A stretch of 64,000 nucleotides of DNA, taken from the NCBI RefSeq assembly GCF_016920785.2, contig NW_024609839.1, positions 23,685,085 through 23,749,084 of the forward strand, given 5' to 3'. The position numbers and the translations under genes were made by a program. The DNA is from Ixodes scapularis (lineage: Eukaryota; Arthropoda; Arachnida; Ixodida; Ixodidae). The stretch's first letter is position 1, and the number at the start of each line of letters is the position of its first letter. Below the pieces are notes generated by a model. That model was given only the letters and a program-made list of their open reading frames with translations. It searched no databases and was not told where the DNA came from. Shown here in pieces: positions 21,146 to 33,951 of the stretch.

Positions 21146-22060
21146 GGTGGGACCCACGAATATCACACGAGCAACCCGAAATAGGCATGCCCAAGTTGGG
21201 CATGCCCACGCGTAGCCGAAGTGGTACTAACGCGAGTGCTACGTCGGTAGCCTAGGTGGGCATGCCCTCGCTTTGCCACCAACTACGGTCACTGTGCCTT
21301 CACATAAGTTAGGTGGGACCAACAGGGTATTGCAGGGGCAACCCAAACTAGGCATGCCCCAGTTGGGCATGCCCACGCGTAGCCGAAGTGGTACCAACGA
21401 GGGTACTATGTCGTTAGCCCAGGTGGGAATGCCCTCGCCTTGCCACCAACTAGGCTAACTTTGCCCTCGCGTAAGTGTGGGGGGACCCACAGGGTATTAC
21501 AGGGGCAACCTAAACTAGGCATGACAAAGTTTGGCATGCCCACGCATAGCCGAAGTGGTACAAACGAGGGTGCTAGGTCGGTAGCCAAGGTGGGCATGCC
21601 CTCGCTTTGCCACCAGCTAGGCTAACTTGGCCCTCGCGTAAGGGAGGTGGGACGCACAGGGCATTGCAGGGGCAACCCAAACTAGGCATGCCCATGTTGG
21701 GCATGCCCAGGCGTAGCCGAAGTGGTACCAACGAGGGTGCTAAGTCCGTAGGCCAGGTGGACATGCCCTCGCTTTGCAACCAACTAGGCTAACTTTGGTC
21801 TCGCGTAAGGAAGGTGGGACCACAGGGTATTTCAGGAGCAACCCAAACTATGCACGCCCAAGTTGGGCATGCCCAGGCGTAGCCGAAGTGGTACCAACGA
21901 GGGTGCTACGCCGGTAGCCTAGGGGGGCATACCCTCGCTTTGCCACCAACTACGCTAATTTTACCCCCGCACAAATGAGGTGGGACCCACAGGGTTTCGC
22001 ACGGGCAACCCGCAATGACTATGCCCACGCCATTCTGATGTGAGACCCACGGGAGTATCG
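21146..22060. repeat. ~167-bp tandem repeat array, right part
   Basis: Five further units, with TACCAACGAGGGTGCTA-like markers at about 21225, 21392, 21559, 21726 and 21892, are spaced 166-167 bp apart. The last units are more diverged and the array fades out near 22060. Confidence 0.9.
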
Positions 22061-23450
22061 CAGGGTTTGCACCAGCAGAGGGGGAGAATAAAAATCAACA
22101 GGATTTAAAACGCAATTTAAATACTTTAAATCGCACCGACTTCACTATAATTACCTAAATCGAACAGTTTTTCCCAAAATAACTCTGAAAACATTTCCTA
22201 TTCGCCGTTTGTCTATCAGTGTTTGATTCCCGTGTGCATTTATTTCGTACTTGAAGCAAAGAATGCTCAGGAAGGAAAGATTTATACCTGGCACCCTCTA
22301 AGAAACACATATCGAGTGAGCAAATGTCACTCTTTTCAAGCTGAGGTTGTTTAAATCATATAAGTTTTTATCTAACTCAAATAAATATAATTGATGTTAT
22401 TTTTAAAAAAAATACAGCCTGGCGCCAGCCCACTTTACCCACTTGAGGCCCCACGTGAGCATCGCTTCATGCGCTACATGGGAAGGAGTCACAAAGAAGG
22501 ATGAACATAATAAATCACGACCAGCCTTTCTTTTTTACTGTGTAATACTATATAGTATTGCATGCAAAACATCATTCATTATAACTACTTTTAATTCTCT
22601 TAGCCAATGAATATGTCACCCACACTAATCATTCAATTGTAGATACAGAAGGCCTGGTATCTATCTCTTGTTTCACGGACGCTGCTTGACCACTGGAAGC
22701 AACATGACTCGTTCATCTCGCTTGCCAAGATGATCAAAGCAATATCACTAACTGGAGAGGTCAATAAATAACAGACCGCTTCAATGTTCCACACTTTACA
22801 TGAGTATTTCACGTTTCAAGACAACGTTACGTTGATTGAAAATATTTACGCCGATTAGATGATTCTGATCGATCATTAGAGGTGAAGATTAATGACCTAT
22901 TCGTCTGGAGCACACAGCACCCGTGCAGTGCAGTAAGCTCTCTCCACTTTAGTACACGGAAGGCTGGAGGGCAGAGAAGGTATCTCCCCTCTCCCTTCTA
23001 GCCTACCCTGCACCACAAACCGCATCCATAAGAAAAGAATACAAAGAAGAAGAAGCAAACTCACATGAAGCCCTCGGATGAAGTCTTCGTAATTTCAATA
23101 CTAGAAGGCGACGTCCTTATTTAGCCTTCTTCGTAAAGCTATAACCCGAGAGTGACAGTAGCCGACTGCATCTTACAGGCTTTACACGAGTTCGGCAAGA
23201 TAAGTGGGCTTGTGCTTAGTTACAATCAATGTCCAGTCGGGAATTGGGATTGCTAACTCCTGTTAAATCACTATTGTGACAGGAAAAGCCGAACTCTACA
23301 TATTTCGGGATCACAGATTGTACCATGTCCACTGCCAATAGAAATCTAGTTGACGTTGGCCTCGGGGAATATTGGCGGCATACAAACATATCACGAGGTC
23401 GACTTTAAGGCGAAAGCCTCATGTGTCTCATCCTTCACTCGACCCTCGAA
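22061..23450. other. No gene recognised
   Basis: AT-rich unique-looking sequence. I see no domain, RNA gene or clear repeat boundary. Confidence 0.5.
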
Positions 23451-23460
23451 GTCCTTGAGC

Positions 23461-23544
23461 GAAAACACGTCGACGACAGGAAAAGTACGAAAACGCGTCG
23501 GCGACACGAAAGGTATGAAAGCACGTCGGCGACACGAAAGGTAC
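23461..23544. repeat. Three 28-bp tandem units
   Basis: Units at 23461-23488, 23489-23516 and 23517-23544 share GAAA(A/G)C(A/G)CGTCG(A/G)CGACA and GAAA(A/G)GTA. They are exactly in register, and the second and third are nearly identical. The neighbouring frames on both strands derive from this repeat. Confidence 0.85.
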
Positions 23545-23779
23545 CGAAACCCACGGTTTGCCACTGGACCACGAGATGGCGTTACTTGTGCCAGAATAGG
23601 CGCAGGCGCGCGCGCGGCGCCAACCCAGCGGGAGAGGAGGACACTCTCGCTCGGGCAGCGGTGAAGAGCGGGCGTGCGACATGCCATGAGATTAACGGCG
23701 CCAAAAGTGCGTTGTCAGAGAACGAACTCTCTTCGGAGGTTCGCTATTCGCGACTCCAACTAACTATAGGTGGCGCCAC

Positions 23780-23830
23780 TCATTTTCCAAGATGGCGGGT
23801 TTAGTGAGGGTCAAAGATGCGTGCCGCTGT
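23780..23830 (+). promoter_or_regulatory. YY1-like initiator motif
   Basis: CCAAGATGGCGGG matches the YY1 core (AAGATGGCGGC) often found at animal transcription starts. It is followed by TTTAGTGAGG, which could be a splice donor. The adjacent sequence is moderately CpG-rich. The reading frame from the ATG stops after 13 codons, so any gene would need an intron here. No downstream exon was identified. Confidence 0.25.
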
Positions 23831-25600
23831 TGAGCCTGTCCAGTGTGCTGGCTTCACTGAGTGTTTTATGTGCGTAGGTCACCTCTTTAACCTAAAAACA
23901 AGAACGGTGTTTAGCGTATTAATTACGGAAGGGTGCGCGTTTTAATTCTGGAGCGAAACCGAAACTTACCTCTATTTTGGATTTAATTTCTCGATATAGG
24001 TCGTAATTTCGGATTCTTTCATGACTCAAGATGTGTCTCACATCGTAATTATTTACTTGGAAAAGTTGTTTGCGGAAACTTTATTTTGTGACATACTGTT
24101 CGATTCAGGCTGATATTTGTAGTTGTTGAAAAAATCAGTGCTAATATCTGTGCGTTCTCGCTGCTTTTTTCTCGCTCACATAATTGTCATGGAAAATAAT
24201 GACAATTATCCCAGCACAAGAACTAGGATAATTATAATTTTTACAATATGTCCACCAAACGAATAAACTAATAAACGCTGTTCTCACTAGAAAAAATTCA
24301 AAGGCGGAATCCGAGTCAGACAGCTGAAGTGTGAGTGGGTTTTTATAGCACCGCGTGACGCGTAGCACTTCATATTACATCCAGTGTTTGACTGTTTGTC
24401 TATCTTGATAACTATGTCAGAGTTTTTCATATGCTAAAAAGAAAACAGAATTATACCTTTCTGAAAAGACTATTATGGTTAAATAGCGTATTCTCTTGAT
24501 CTTGGCGTTAATTGTAGGCATACATTGCCGCGGTTTGTATTAATATTAATAATATTAAAATTCACATATTTGAATAAGTAATTCTTCAAGCTCTAGTATA
24601 ATTTGTTGCTTATGATCTAATTTTAAACGCGCGAAGAAATATGACAATGAAAATTGTGCTAATTATCATCACTGGTTCCAATTGCTGCATTTTAATTACC
24701 AATAAAATAAAAATAGTCTAAAATCAATTAAAACATTCTAGCTAATGTGATAAATCTATGTAAAATTACATTAATTGTGGGTAAAGTATATTGTGCTATC
24801 AAAGTCGTGACTTTTCACAATCGGCGAAACGTCCAAAGTCGCCGCCAATATACTTCCAGACCAAATGCCCAAAAGTGAAAAAAAAAAGGTTTTTTTAATA
24901 ACATTTATTTACTTGTGTATTTGCTCGCCGTCTTTTTGCCAATCTCAGCCTTTCCAGTTCGAAGGAACGCCAACCTGCTTGCACGTCTGCTCACTGCAGC
25001 ACGTTTCGTTGGCGTTGCAAGCCGGTGAAACAGTACTGAGTTTTAATATTGCGTATACGAGAGAACTCAAGGCCTGTGTGTTTGCTTTAGCTTTGCGTGT
25101 TCCACACTGCGCGTGCGCGGAGCCCGAAATTGCGGTCTTAAATGGCGCATGGCGATGAGGCGCACGCAAAACGTGGGGCACGCAACTCGAACGCAAACGT
25201 ACATCGCTTGCGTTTGCTTCTATGCACAATACTAAAACTCTCCAGTAAGGTACAATCCCATACCGGCTGCAGCACTATACGTTGGGACAGTGAAGAGTGT
25301 TGTTTGCATTCGGAAACGATATTTCGCGAGCCATGATCGCGAGCAGTTCCGCCATGCCCGCTGAGCAGGAGAATCGGAGGACCCTCACTAGAGTGCTTCC
25401 CGTTTCCGCCGCGGGAGGGCGAGCGTCGAGCTGGAGACGCGAATACCGGTATCGGCGCTTGTGTTTTAGGCTTCAAGTAGTCTTGGGGATAACATACGAG
25501 ACCCTGTGATTTTTTTATAAGAGTGCATGGGAATGTAGTCTTCCACCACATTATCGTTAAAGCCTCTTTATACGGAAAAGTAGCGCAATCCTTTGAAGAA
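23831..25600. other. No gene recognised
   Basis: AT-rich between 23.9 and 24.9 kb, more GC-rich after 24.9 kb. Frames at 24865-25551 overlap on both strands and show no domain. Confidence 0.5.
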
Positions 25601-25612
25601 TGCCACCTGCAA

Positions 25613-25708
25613 CTTGGCCCGATCCAGGCGGCACTACAGTCGATGCGCGAGTGTAAAAAAGCAAGACATGAAGATAAAAGGTGTGCGCGTCAGAGGAGGA
25701 GGGAGAAG
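25613..25708 (+). repeat. Dispersed direct repeat, copy A
   Basis: Runs from CTTGGCCCGATCCAGGCGGC to GGAGGAGGGAGAAG. The second copy is at 25930-26032, with about ten substitutions and a small insertion. No coding sequence is evident. Confidence 0.8.
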
Positions 25709-25929
25709 CAATGCCTATGCTGTCGGAGTGCAGTGCGTGCTATAAGCTCATTCCGCCAATCAAATAACGCTGACTGTGCAACGTCACGGCTTTCATCGTC
25801 TTTCTTTGAGCACAACCTTCGAGGCTGGTAGACCGTGACAATGCGCGTTTAGCCTGTGTCTATGTATTTGCGCGTGTCTTTCAGCCTTTGACTGCGCTCC
25901 GACTCAAGTATAGGAAGTCCGTCTGCTAT

Positions 25930-26032
25930 CTTGGCCCCATCCAGGCGGCACTACAGCCGATGCGTAATGCGTGGTTGTAAAAAAGCAGAACATAAAGATA
26001 AAAGGTGTGCGCGTCAGAGGAGGAGGGAGAAG
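25930..26032 (+). repeat. Dispersed direct repeat, copy B
   Basis: Starts CTTGGCCCCATCCAGGCGGC and ends GGAGGAGGGAGAAG. Same orientation as copy A, about 320 bp downstream, so a local duplication or two insertions of one family. Confidence 0.8.
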
Positions 26033-26039
26033 ATGGCGC

Positions 26040-27200
26040 TACCTTTCTTATTCAGGGGCGTTAATTATCGTTCCTTGTTAACGCCCCCACGCATACTGAA
26101 CAAAACCAGCTCGTCATACCGCATACTATAGGTAATAAAATTGCATAACGAATGGAAGAAATTAATGAATACCTGTAATATAGAGACAAGCTTAAACTTT
26201 TCTGCGCACCTGCATTTCCTTGCAAGTAACCGTTACCAGTGACAATGATCCACGGAAAGCGTCCTCTGAATGACGAGATCCGGCCAAGACCACTTACACT
26301 CAAACAAGTGAACTGCGGGGGTGCAATGAGTTCGGCGCGTTACTTGCTGGCTTTTAATGGGTGAGATCAGAGCGCCGACTGAGTTGAATGGTAAAAAAAC
26401 TGACCAATTAGAAACATATATTCAATATTAAAATAATAAAGAGCAAACGTATAAATAAATGTACGAGTCTTGTTTGGTCTCATATATGTTCGCATGACCA
26501 GCCGCACTAGACCGATCTCATTAGGCGTTCCACGTATGCGTGACTTAGTCATAACTGTAGTCCATAAGAAGCAGGCGTGACTGCACGAGGCAGTTCGGGC
26601 CGCCTCGTATTCTGGTTTGGAAGACACTCAGCGGGGTGGAGGCTACCGATCCCACGATGCAAAGCGGCAGCTGTGGCGTAATAAAACTGGCTGTGAGGTC
26701 GGCATATTGGTGGACACTGCTGCCGTTGATGCCACTGTCCTTCCTGGGATCTGGTCGTCAGCTAGTTGCCTTCCGTTGCAGTTTGCAGTTGTCCTTCAAG
26801 CCTTCGGGACAGCGCCAAAGTTATGAATCGCTGTTAGACGGCATTGATTCGGCACGCCGCCGAAGTTTGTGTGTGCAACCTGGATATCCAAAGCGTTGGA
26901 CCAGGTTTGCCAAACCTTACACAGTCATTTCCACCGCGAGGGATCCAAGAGAAATTGGCCACGCGAGCGGCGTTCCGCCGCTGATAAAAAGCCGTCGCGG
27001 CGTATGCGCGGCGGCTCTTGGGATTGCGGAGAGGGGCGACAACGCTCAATTCATGCCTAGGGGATGCTGAATCAGTGCGTTGCGCCATTCTCCGGAACGG
27101 CTAACAGCGACGCAATTCCTACAAGTTGTTGATCGTTTGTGTTGATCGGTTGTCGAGGCCCTACCATAGTATGTTGGAGGTTAAGAAGGTAGTAAAGGGG
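26040..27200. other. No gene recognised
   Basis: Frames at 26617-27088 overlap on both strands and show no recognisable domain. Confidence 0.45.
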
Positions 27201-27204
27201 AAGG

Positions 27205-27298
27205 GAAGATGAAAGAGGAGGAAGCGGACGCAACGCTGGCGAGGGGAGGACATTTCCTCCTCCCATCGCCAGCGTTGCGTCCATTTCATCCTCTCCCA
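27205..27298. repeat. Inverted repeat
   Basis: GAGGAAGCGGACGCAACGCTGGCG on the left (described in part: GACGCAACGCTGGCG) pairs with CGCCAGCGTTGCGTC on the right. The stem is about 35 bp with a few mismatches and a short GGACATTTCC loop. It is probably a foldback remnant. Confidence 0.65.
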
Positions 27299-27345
27299 CC
27301 TTTTTTTTCTCCTCGCTCTATCTCCTTGAGTTGTCACCGACTATA

Positions 27346-27541
27346 CTGTAAAACCATTATTACTCGCGAGCCCTTAATTTTCGCGAATTGAAAAATTCGC
27401 GAAATTTAAGGGCAAGCGAATATTGTTGTCCAAAACAGTTTCAATGCAGGTGTCTGGATTCGCGAAATTTAGTGGCCGCGATTGTGTTCTTTGTGAACGA
27501 TTCGCGAAAAATAGGGGCCGCGGAAATAAAGGGTTTTACGG
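27346..27541. mobile_element. TA-flanked MITE with CTGTAAAACC / GGTTTTACGG ends
   Basis: The left end CTGTAAAACCATTATTACTC and the right end AATAAAGGGTTTTACGG are inverted repeats flanked by TA (27344-27345 and 27542-27543). The interior repeats ATTCGCGAAA(A/T)TTA-like units. The 196-bp length and TA flanks fit a mariner-type MITE. Confidence 0.6.
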
Positions 27542-30298
27542 TAGTTCCGCCGACCGCCGAACTCCTCGAGCAGTTCAGCTTTGTTACAATGCCACGCGCA
27601 AAACCGTTTTTTTTATTTTTTTTTTTTTTTGGGGGGGGGGGGGGGTTGCTGTCGAGTTCCTGTGTCTTGCCTCTCCCAGTCTCGCCCTGGTCCACTTCTC
27701 GCCGTCTTCCGGATCATGATACTTTCTCAATGTACCACCGCGGAAGGCATTTCTAGCCAAACAATTGTCTTCGACCTCTTTAGTGGCTTCACCCGCTCTT
27801 CTTATCGCAGTGATTCGCTCTAAATGTGTTCTTGGAAGCTGTGGACGCGAGGGATTTTAAGAGTATCAGATGTACAGGGGAGTTTCCCAGAAACGAGAAA
27901 CCTGTTTTTCGGCCTGGGTAAATAAACAATGCGTCGCAGAAAGTTCAAACTCCGTCAGAATGTGCCGCTGGTGTTGAGATAGAACAGGGTGGTTTTACAA
28001 CATGACGTTGCCATGATTGAAAGATAATTGAGCAAAACTAAATTTCCTTATGAGCCGACGTCCACCTAAGCCTTCTATCGTTAAAACAAGAAATGACACT
28101 ATGAGAGCATGCAGCCCTATTTCACTGAAAATCCTTCTTAGCGAGAACGAGGAATTCTCCCACATTGGGCCTTTCTAGTTTTAACGATATTAGGCCTAGC
28201 TAGACGACGGCTCATAGAGAAATTTTGTTTTTCTCAATTATCCTTTGATCCAGCCGACCTCATGTTCTCAAATTTTCGCTTTCTATCCCAACCGCTAGCG
28301 TCACATTTTGGTGTTGGCTAATGCCTTCAGGTACAAAATGCTCATTAGACTTGGTGGTTACTTCTTTTTATCATAATTTTAACCTAAGCAGATAAACTTC
28401 TCTCCAATATGATTTCGTTTAAGTCAAACTCGACAGTTACTGATAAGACCGTTTAAATTATTACTCACTTTGCACGTTCCCTGCTGCATCCATGCCCTGT
28501 GCTGCAATATAAAAATCGAAAAATGCTTTTATTCAGGATCTCACGCTCCTAAGGTAGCGTATTATTTAAGCGGGTTTGTATCGTTTGTTTGTTGTTGTTT
28601 TTTTCTGTGTGCGGTTTTCAAGGGCTGTCCACCGTTCTCAATATCCGTTTTTCTTTTTCTTAGTCGCATCAGAGCTGTCAGTTCAATAGTAAAATTGTGC
28701 GTACATTTGCATACGTAAACTAAGCAAATCGCAGGATTTCAAAATATACAATTTCATCTTTGTTCTGTACAGTTTTTTGGGGTTGAAAAGGTGAAAGGTT
28801 ATATGAAATTAAAGCCTCGCACAGCAGTCTCGGTGTCATCCAAATATTTTGTGCTTCATCAACTGTTGTCTTGTCTGAAGAAAGCTCAAGATACTAGACA
28901 GAAATGTTAAACAAAGTGAATAAATACCAGCATTTCATTTAGCCTATTCTTAAATCAAAAGTGCGCGACATCGTGATTTAAAATAAAAACTCGACCTTCC
29001 CCGAAAACGAAAAAAGTACAATAAAAGTTCAACTTTGATATATTCTTCTCGGGGAGGAGGCTTAAATATTGACCGCTTTTCTCTCGCATCAGAAGACTTA
29101 CCGTGTGATCGTAAGATATGAAGGGCATTCATAAGAGCGACAGATCGGTCTGCAAAAAAAATATCCACATTAACGATCCGCCGTTTCTTCTATCCAAACA
29201 ATTTTGATCATAGGTTCTAATGAAAGTAACGGGTGCGATATTAACTTGTTTAGTGTGCAAAAATGTAATTGGCATTGATAAAGAAATCAAAATCATTAGC
29301 GGCGTCAACCGTCTGGCGGACGCTGCTACCCACAGACGGCACAACGGAAAGCAGAAGCTTCTTCGTGGCGAACATCCGAAAGCAGATCCAGCAGACCAGA
29401 CCGTGTGTCATACCGTCTGTGAGTAGCAGTATTAACCAGCTGGCTTGTTTTGTTTGTTTTTGTTCTTACACTGTGCATAGAAGAAAATGCACAGAATTTT
29501 TAAGGCTTACAGCTTTTTTTTTCTCTAAGTGTCACTTTCTTGAATTGGACTTACATAAAACGGTTAAGAGTTGAGCGTGTTGGTACATACTTGTAAAAAG
29601 ATCAGCTTGAACTTTCGAATAATTCTTGAGCACGAAGAAAGAAAGGACATGAGAGGAGAAACAGCTGACTACCAACGGTGTTTTAGTATAAACTTCTTCG
29701 ATCCACGTTTGCTTCTTCATTCAAACGCCAAAGTAGAACACGACAAAATTATCACAGACATGAATAAACCTATTTCACTAATAGATTCATCCTGATAATT
29801 ACACTTCAATAATATTATACAAAAAAAATTACACAGAAATACCTCAAAGTTATTGCTTTTGAACTGACCCGCCAAAAGCTTTTGCTGTTGTTGTTGTTCG
29901 GGGCGCGACAGTTGGTACGTATTGTTTGTTTGTTTTTTTGTATGTCGACGGTAGAATGGGTGCTGACACAATTTTCCGTGTACTCGATAGCGAGCACTTA
30001 GAGAATCTCGCGTGCAGGAGGACTGTTGTTGCTGGCAAGGAGGGTTGTGGCGTCGAAATGTCTTCGTGTTCAAGTATAACTCTAAAGTTCCAGCTGTTCT
30101 ATTCACAAATAGAGTTTTATAGATGCACCAGAGGAGGACTACTTCGTTAAAAGTTTAATTTCACTCCCTTCCTTGGATTATTTCTACCAATGTTTTAGGC
30201 CCGGACAGCGCTCGAAAACAACCCATACATAGTCCACCTATCACTACACAAGGCAATGCATGTGTCGGGCCTCTGAAGCGCAGCATTCGCTGAGATGA
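27542..30298. other. No gene recognised
   Basis: T-rich/G-rich homopolymers occur at 27607-27645. The rest is AT-rich with small unsupported frames. Polypyrimidine and AG dinucleotides are frequent, so intronic sequence would look the same. Confidence 0.45.
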
Positions 30299-30574
30299 AA
30301 ACACCTAGTAGAATGGGGGCATATTCAGCGCCCTTTCAGTCAGACTCATTTCGTCCTCGAAACGGCCTTGGGAGCGGATCACGGCCCGGAGAACGAGAAG
30401 CAGGACATGGGCCAAATCAAAACTGGCATGTTCACTGTTGGGAAGGCATCAAATATGCCACAGAGAACCAACATCCAAAATGCACTTGTCTCCAACGGCC
30501 ATCCCCATGCCCCATTCGCCGTCAACCAAACTTACATGGTGCTCGTAAACTACTTACTCGGCACCGGGTAATTT
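30299..30574 (+). pseudogene. Unrecognised open segment, possible exon remnant
   Basis: An open frame of about 91 codons reads through VLETALGADHGPENEKQDMG and later APFAVNQTYMVLVNYLLGTG before a stop. Its amino-acid make-up is protein-like and the opposite strand does not share the open frame. There is no convincing start or splice acceptor upstream, where a TGA closes the frame just before 30299. I cannot assign it to a family. Chance is possible. Confidence 0.3.
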
Positions 30575-32770
30575 TAGCAGGTACCGGATTGTGGAGGATA
30601 CCGACTTTGTGTAGTCAAAATTTGTTCAAATCTTGGGTGTGAAGCACCGACCCGGCTTAAAACCGCCAGCAAAATACAAAACCAGTTTATTCTCTCGTTT
30701 ATTTTGCTATCTTTCACCTCACCTTCAATTCTCTGGAACAAGTGATCGTACTCAGCACCTGTATACAAAAAAGGCATATAGAATATGTGCATGAACAATA
30801 AAATTCGGTAGGTATACTACCCCGTGTTGAGAAGCAATAAAATGGCAGATAATGCGAGCATTACCTGACCTATGTCATCTTTCTTTGAGTCCACAAACCA
30901 AATTTTTCACCGGCTTTGTTTATTTGTCGTGACCGTCGGCTATGGTAAGCCAAAGCCTCGATTGCAAAAACGAATTGCAACACGGAATACATAAAAACCA
31001 GAGTCGTTTAAAGCCTAAATATTTGCGCGTGCCTCTGCAACCTTCAACCCTTGTTTATGCTACACGTACTTTGTCTTCTCTAACAGGACAAGGATGCGGA
31101 TTTCATATACGACGGTGATGCAAGCGGTTCGACATCATTTAAATGATGCCTGTCATTCATCGAGCTTTACTGAAAAAGAAAAACATATAGGCCTATATGA
31201 CCCCTTTCCACGTTCACGTTTGAAAATTTCATGTGAACAAAAATAAAAACGTTAAGTAGTATCCTTTATGGGCTTCGCGATTTTAAGATATTAAAGGTAA
31301 TCTTATGCACGCGTTTCACCCAAATTGCCGCGTGTACAGCCGAAAGGATTGGCTTCCCCGTACTTCCAGAAGATTCGTGTCTACTCTTGCCCCGAGTATT
31401 GTATACAAGGAACCCGACACAACCTAGCCGAGTCAGTCTCGACCTACTGCGATGCTCGAACATTCTAGGACCAAGCGTTCAAGATACCTGGTGTAGCAAA
31501 TAGAGATCCCAGCATGACCTTGCTGAGTCAGAGGCTCTAGATCTAGCAAGCTGTCACACCGACGCCTTGACTCTCGCTGCTGCCGGATTCGACGCTCGTT
31601 CTTTCTTTTGTTTCTGGCACAACTACGTCGGTTAAACCTTTATTTTTAGTTTTATACGTTTCGACCTTTTTGCAACCCCGACAATATATTGAACAAAATA
31701 TTGTGGGCTGCTGGGCGCCACATCGAGCAATTCAAATAGCCGTTTTCTGGGCATGATAAAAGCTACGTAAAAAATATAACGGCATTTAATCATTATCTAG
31801 CATTCAAACTGTAGCCGACATTCAAGATCAAACATCCCATTTACTTATATACCTTCTTCAATGAAAAAATTTGTGAAATCATCCCATGCGGTTTCTTCCT
31901 AATCTGTCTTGAGATGTCATTCATCAAGATCGTATGGCTTTTTTTTTTATTTTAATGCAGCTGCATATAAATTTACTGGTCGTAAACATAGCCGAAGGAC
32001 ACTTCCATTTTGTCCAACCTTGAAACCGTTGCGGCTGCGCATCCTTGGCCGAACTATAAATTATGAAAAGACACGAAAACGTAGGAGTGCAATTTGGAAG
32101 GACTCACCAAGAACGCTCGGTTTGCCGCCTCTAGTGAGTTTTTCTCGAACAGTCAGCCCCATCATCCGGTTTCCTGCTAAAAGAAGAAGGACTCCTCGTC
32201 GGTTAGCGACCCCCACTTGTTCGTTCATTCACCGACACAAGTTAAGGTTCCCGGTAGTTTCACCGACGGTTCTTAGTCTACCAGTCCGCCCGCATACGTG
32301 TTCGAAAATATTCTTCCTATAGGAGTAGACTTAGCATTACCACTTATGAAAATGCTTCGCAAAGCGTACTCCTACCACAAACTTTTCTTAAAGTTATGAT
32401 CGCCCGCGTTTTAAATGCGGTAAATCAGCTATCTCCAGGACAGTGACAGCTCGTTTATCGCCCCTTATATTTGGTGTACGCTAGGCGTAGTATTCGGTGG
32501 TAGAGAGGAGCGCTTGTGCATGGTTATCGACAGTTTCACACAATAGTCATTTTTTCCCAGTTTGTACTTGGGACCGTTACTTCCGGGACCATTTGTTCCG
32601 TTTCCCTAAAATACAACGAGTCCCTTCTCTAATTCCACAGAGCAGAGCTACAAGGTTATTTTTTCTTCGGTCCAGGGCTGGACAGAGATACTTCCCGAAA
32701 TACAAATGCTGAGTTACATGTATTTTAAGACCAAAATGAGAATACTAAGGTACATTTGTCACATTAAAAC
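30575..32770. other. No gene recognised
   Basis: AT-rich sequence. The frames at 31266-31463 and 31909-32322 have no domain. The part at 31370-31680 has an LTR-like composition but no bounded ends. Confidence 0.45.
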
Positions 32771-32775
32771 TTTGG

Positions 32776-32867
32776 TTTGAGCTAGTTGGTCCATGGTAGG
32801 TATAAGGTTTAAAAGCGCAAACAGACAGGGACAATAGAAAGTCTGTTTGCGCTTTTAAACGTTATAC
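32776..32867. repeat. Hairpin element beside the Penelope insertion
   Basis: A 27-bp stem is formed by 32800-32826 (contains TTTAAAAGCGCAAACAGAC) and 32841-32867, with one mismatch. The loop contains AGGGACAATAG. Upstream lies TTGAGCTAGTTGGTCCATGG, which resembles TTGGGCGAGTTGGTTGTTCATG just before the Penelope fragment at 56480. The Penelope insertion site overlaps its right edge. Confidence 0.6.
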
Positions 32868-32874
32868 ATTTGTC
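32864..32874. repeat. 11-bp target duplication, left copy
   Basis: ATACATTTGTC, exactly repeated at 36395-36405. Confidence 0.8.
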
Positions 32875-32917
32875 AATGATATTGTAGTGAGTGCGCAGGC
32901 GAGCTGGTGGAAATTAA

Positions 32918-33951
32918 CCATTCTGATGTTAGCCTGAGACTGAGGCAGGAAAAGAGGAAGTTTCAAAGTAGAAGAAAAAGGAACAGTCGAGGATACGTCT
33001 CTAACACAGCTAAAGACAAGTTTATTCGGTCACCCTCTTATATACACTCCACAATCTTCACCACAGAACCTTCGCGACCTCCAAAACCAAAAGATAACAA
33101 AGAACTCATCTCTTTCCACCACAATAATCAAACGACCTTGACAAACCTACAAAGCCCCCTCACCAACACAACCTATCTCCTCTCTCCCGGAAGACGATCG
33201 ACCTTCGCGTACATAGCACACCCTCCTCCTCTCCTCCCCGGCCCACAATCCCGAAACAACCCGGCAACAAAAGATACCAATCCACCTGATCCAAACCAAA
33301 GACACAAAGGAGGAAACCACTTACACCCTTTCACAATCAACAACCACTTAACAAAACTCTCAAATCCGCAAGAAGGTTTTTGCACTGCTGCTAAGCTGTA
33401 ACGACACTTGACTAATGCAGTTGCCCATTGATTTCATTCTTATTGTTTCCTTTACAACCCTTTTGATGTCGTTTACTTCCCTGTGTATTCTTTCTGTTTC
33501 GGACCAGCGTGGTATACAATTATTACATTCTTGAACATGTTTCGCTATTTCCGAATCAGTCGCGTTGTTTTTTACATTTCTTTTGTGTTCAGTCAATCTA
33601 TCATTTATACACCTCGACGTTTGACCCACATACTTAAAACCACATTCTAGGGGAATTTCGTATACCACTCCATTATCACACGGAATAGACTTTTCTCGAT
33701 GCATTTTTGTGCATTCCCTTACACTCTTGTGGAAGGGCGTGAGCTTACTCAATTTATAGTCAGAACTAAAAACCAGATCAACATCGAACTTTTTTGCACA
33801 AGCCTTCAAGTTGTGAGAAATTTTGTGATAGTACGGAATTACAGTAGTTCTATGTTTTGGCCTTTGCTTTGGTTCTGCTCTACATTTGTCTGCGAATTTT
33901 ACGGATAACTGTTTCCCTACGAATTCATCCTGATAACCAGCACTGTTTAGC
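32918..33951 (-). repeat. Penelope inverted arm, left (proximal to the ORF end)
   Basis: Covers the GIY-YIG end of the frame and the 3' UTR. Pairs with 35361-36394 without net indels. Only a few substitutions were seen, two of which change the encoded protein (V478 to E and R616 to I in the other arm). Confidence 0.9.

Noticed and set aside
31370..31690. LTR-like segment with TGTCTACTC... and ...CCCCGACA ends
   Set aside because: Signal order looks LTR-like (ATTGTATACAAGG, then TTAAACCTTTATTTTTAG), but no target duplication or second copy was found, and several start points are equally possible.
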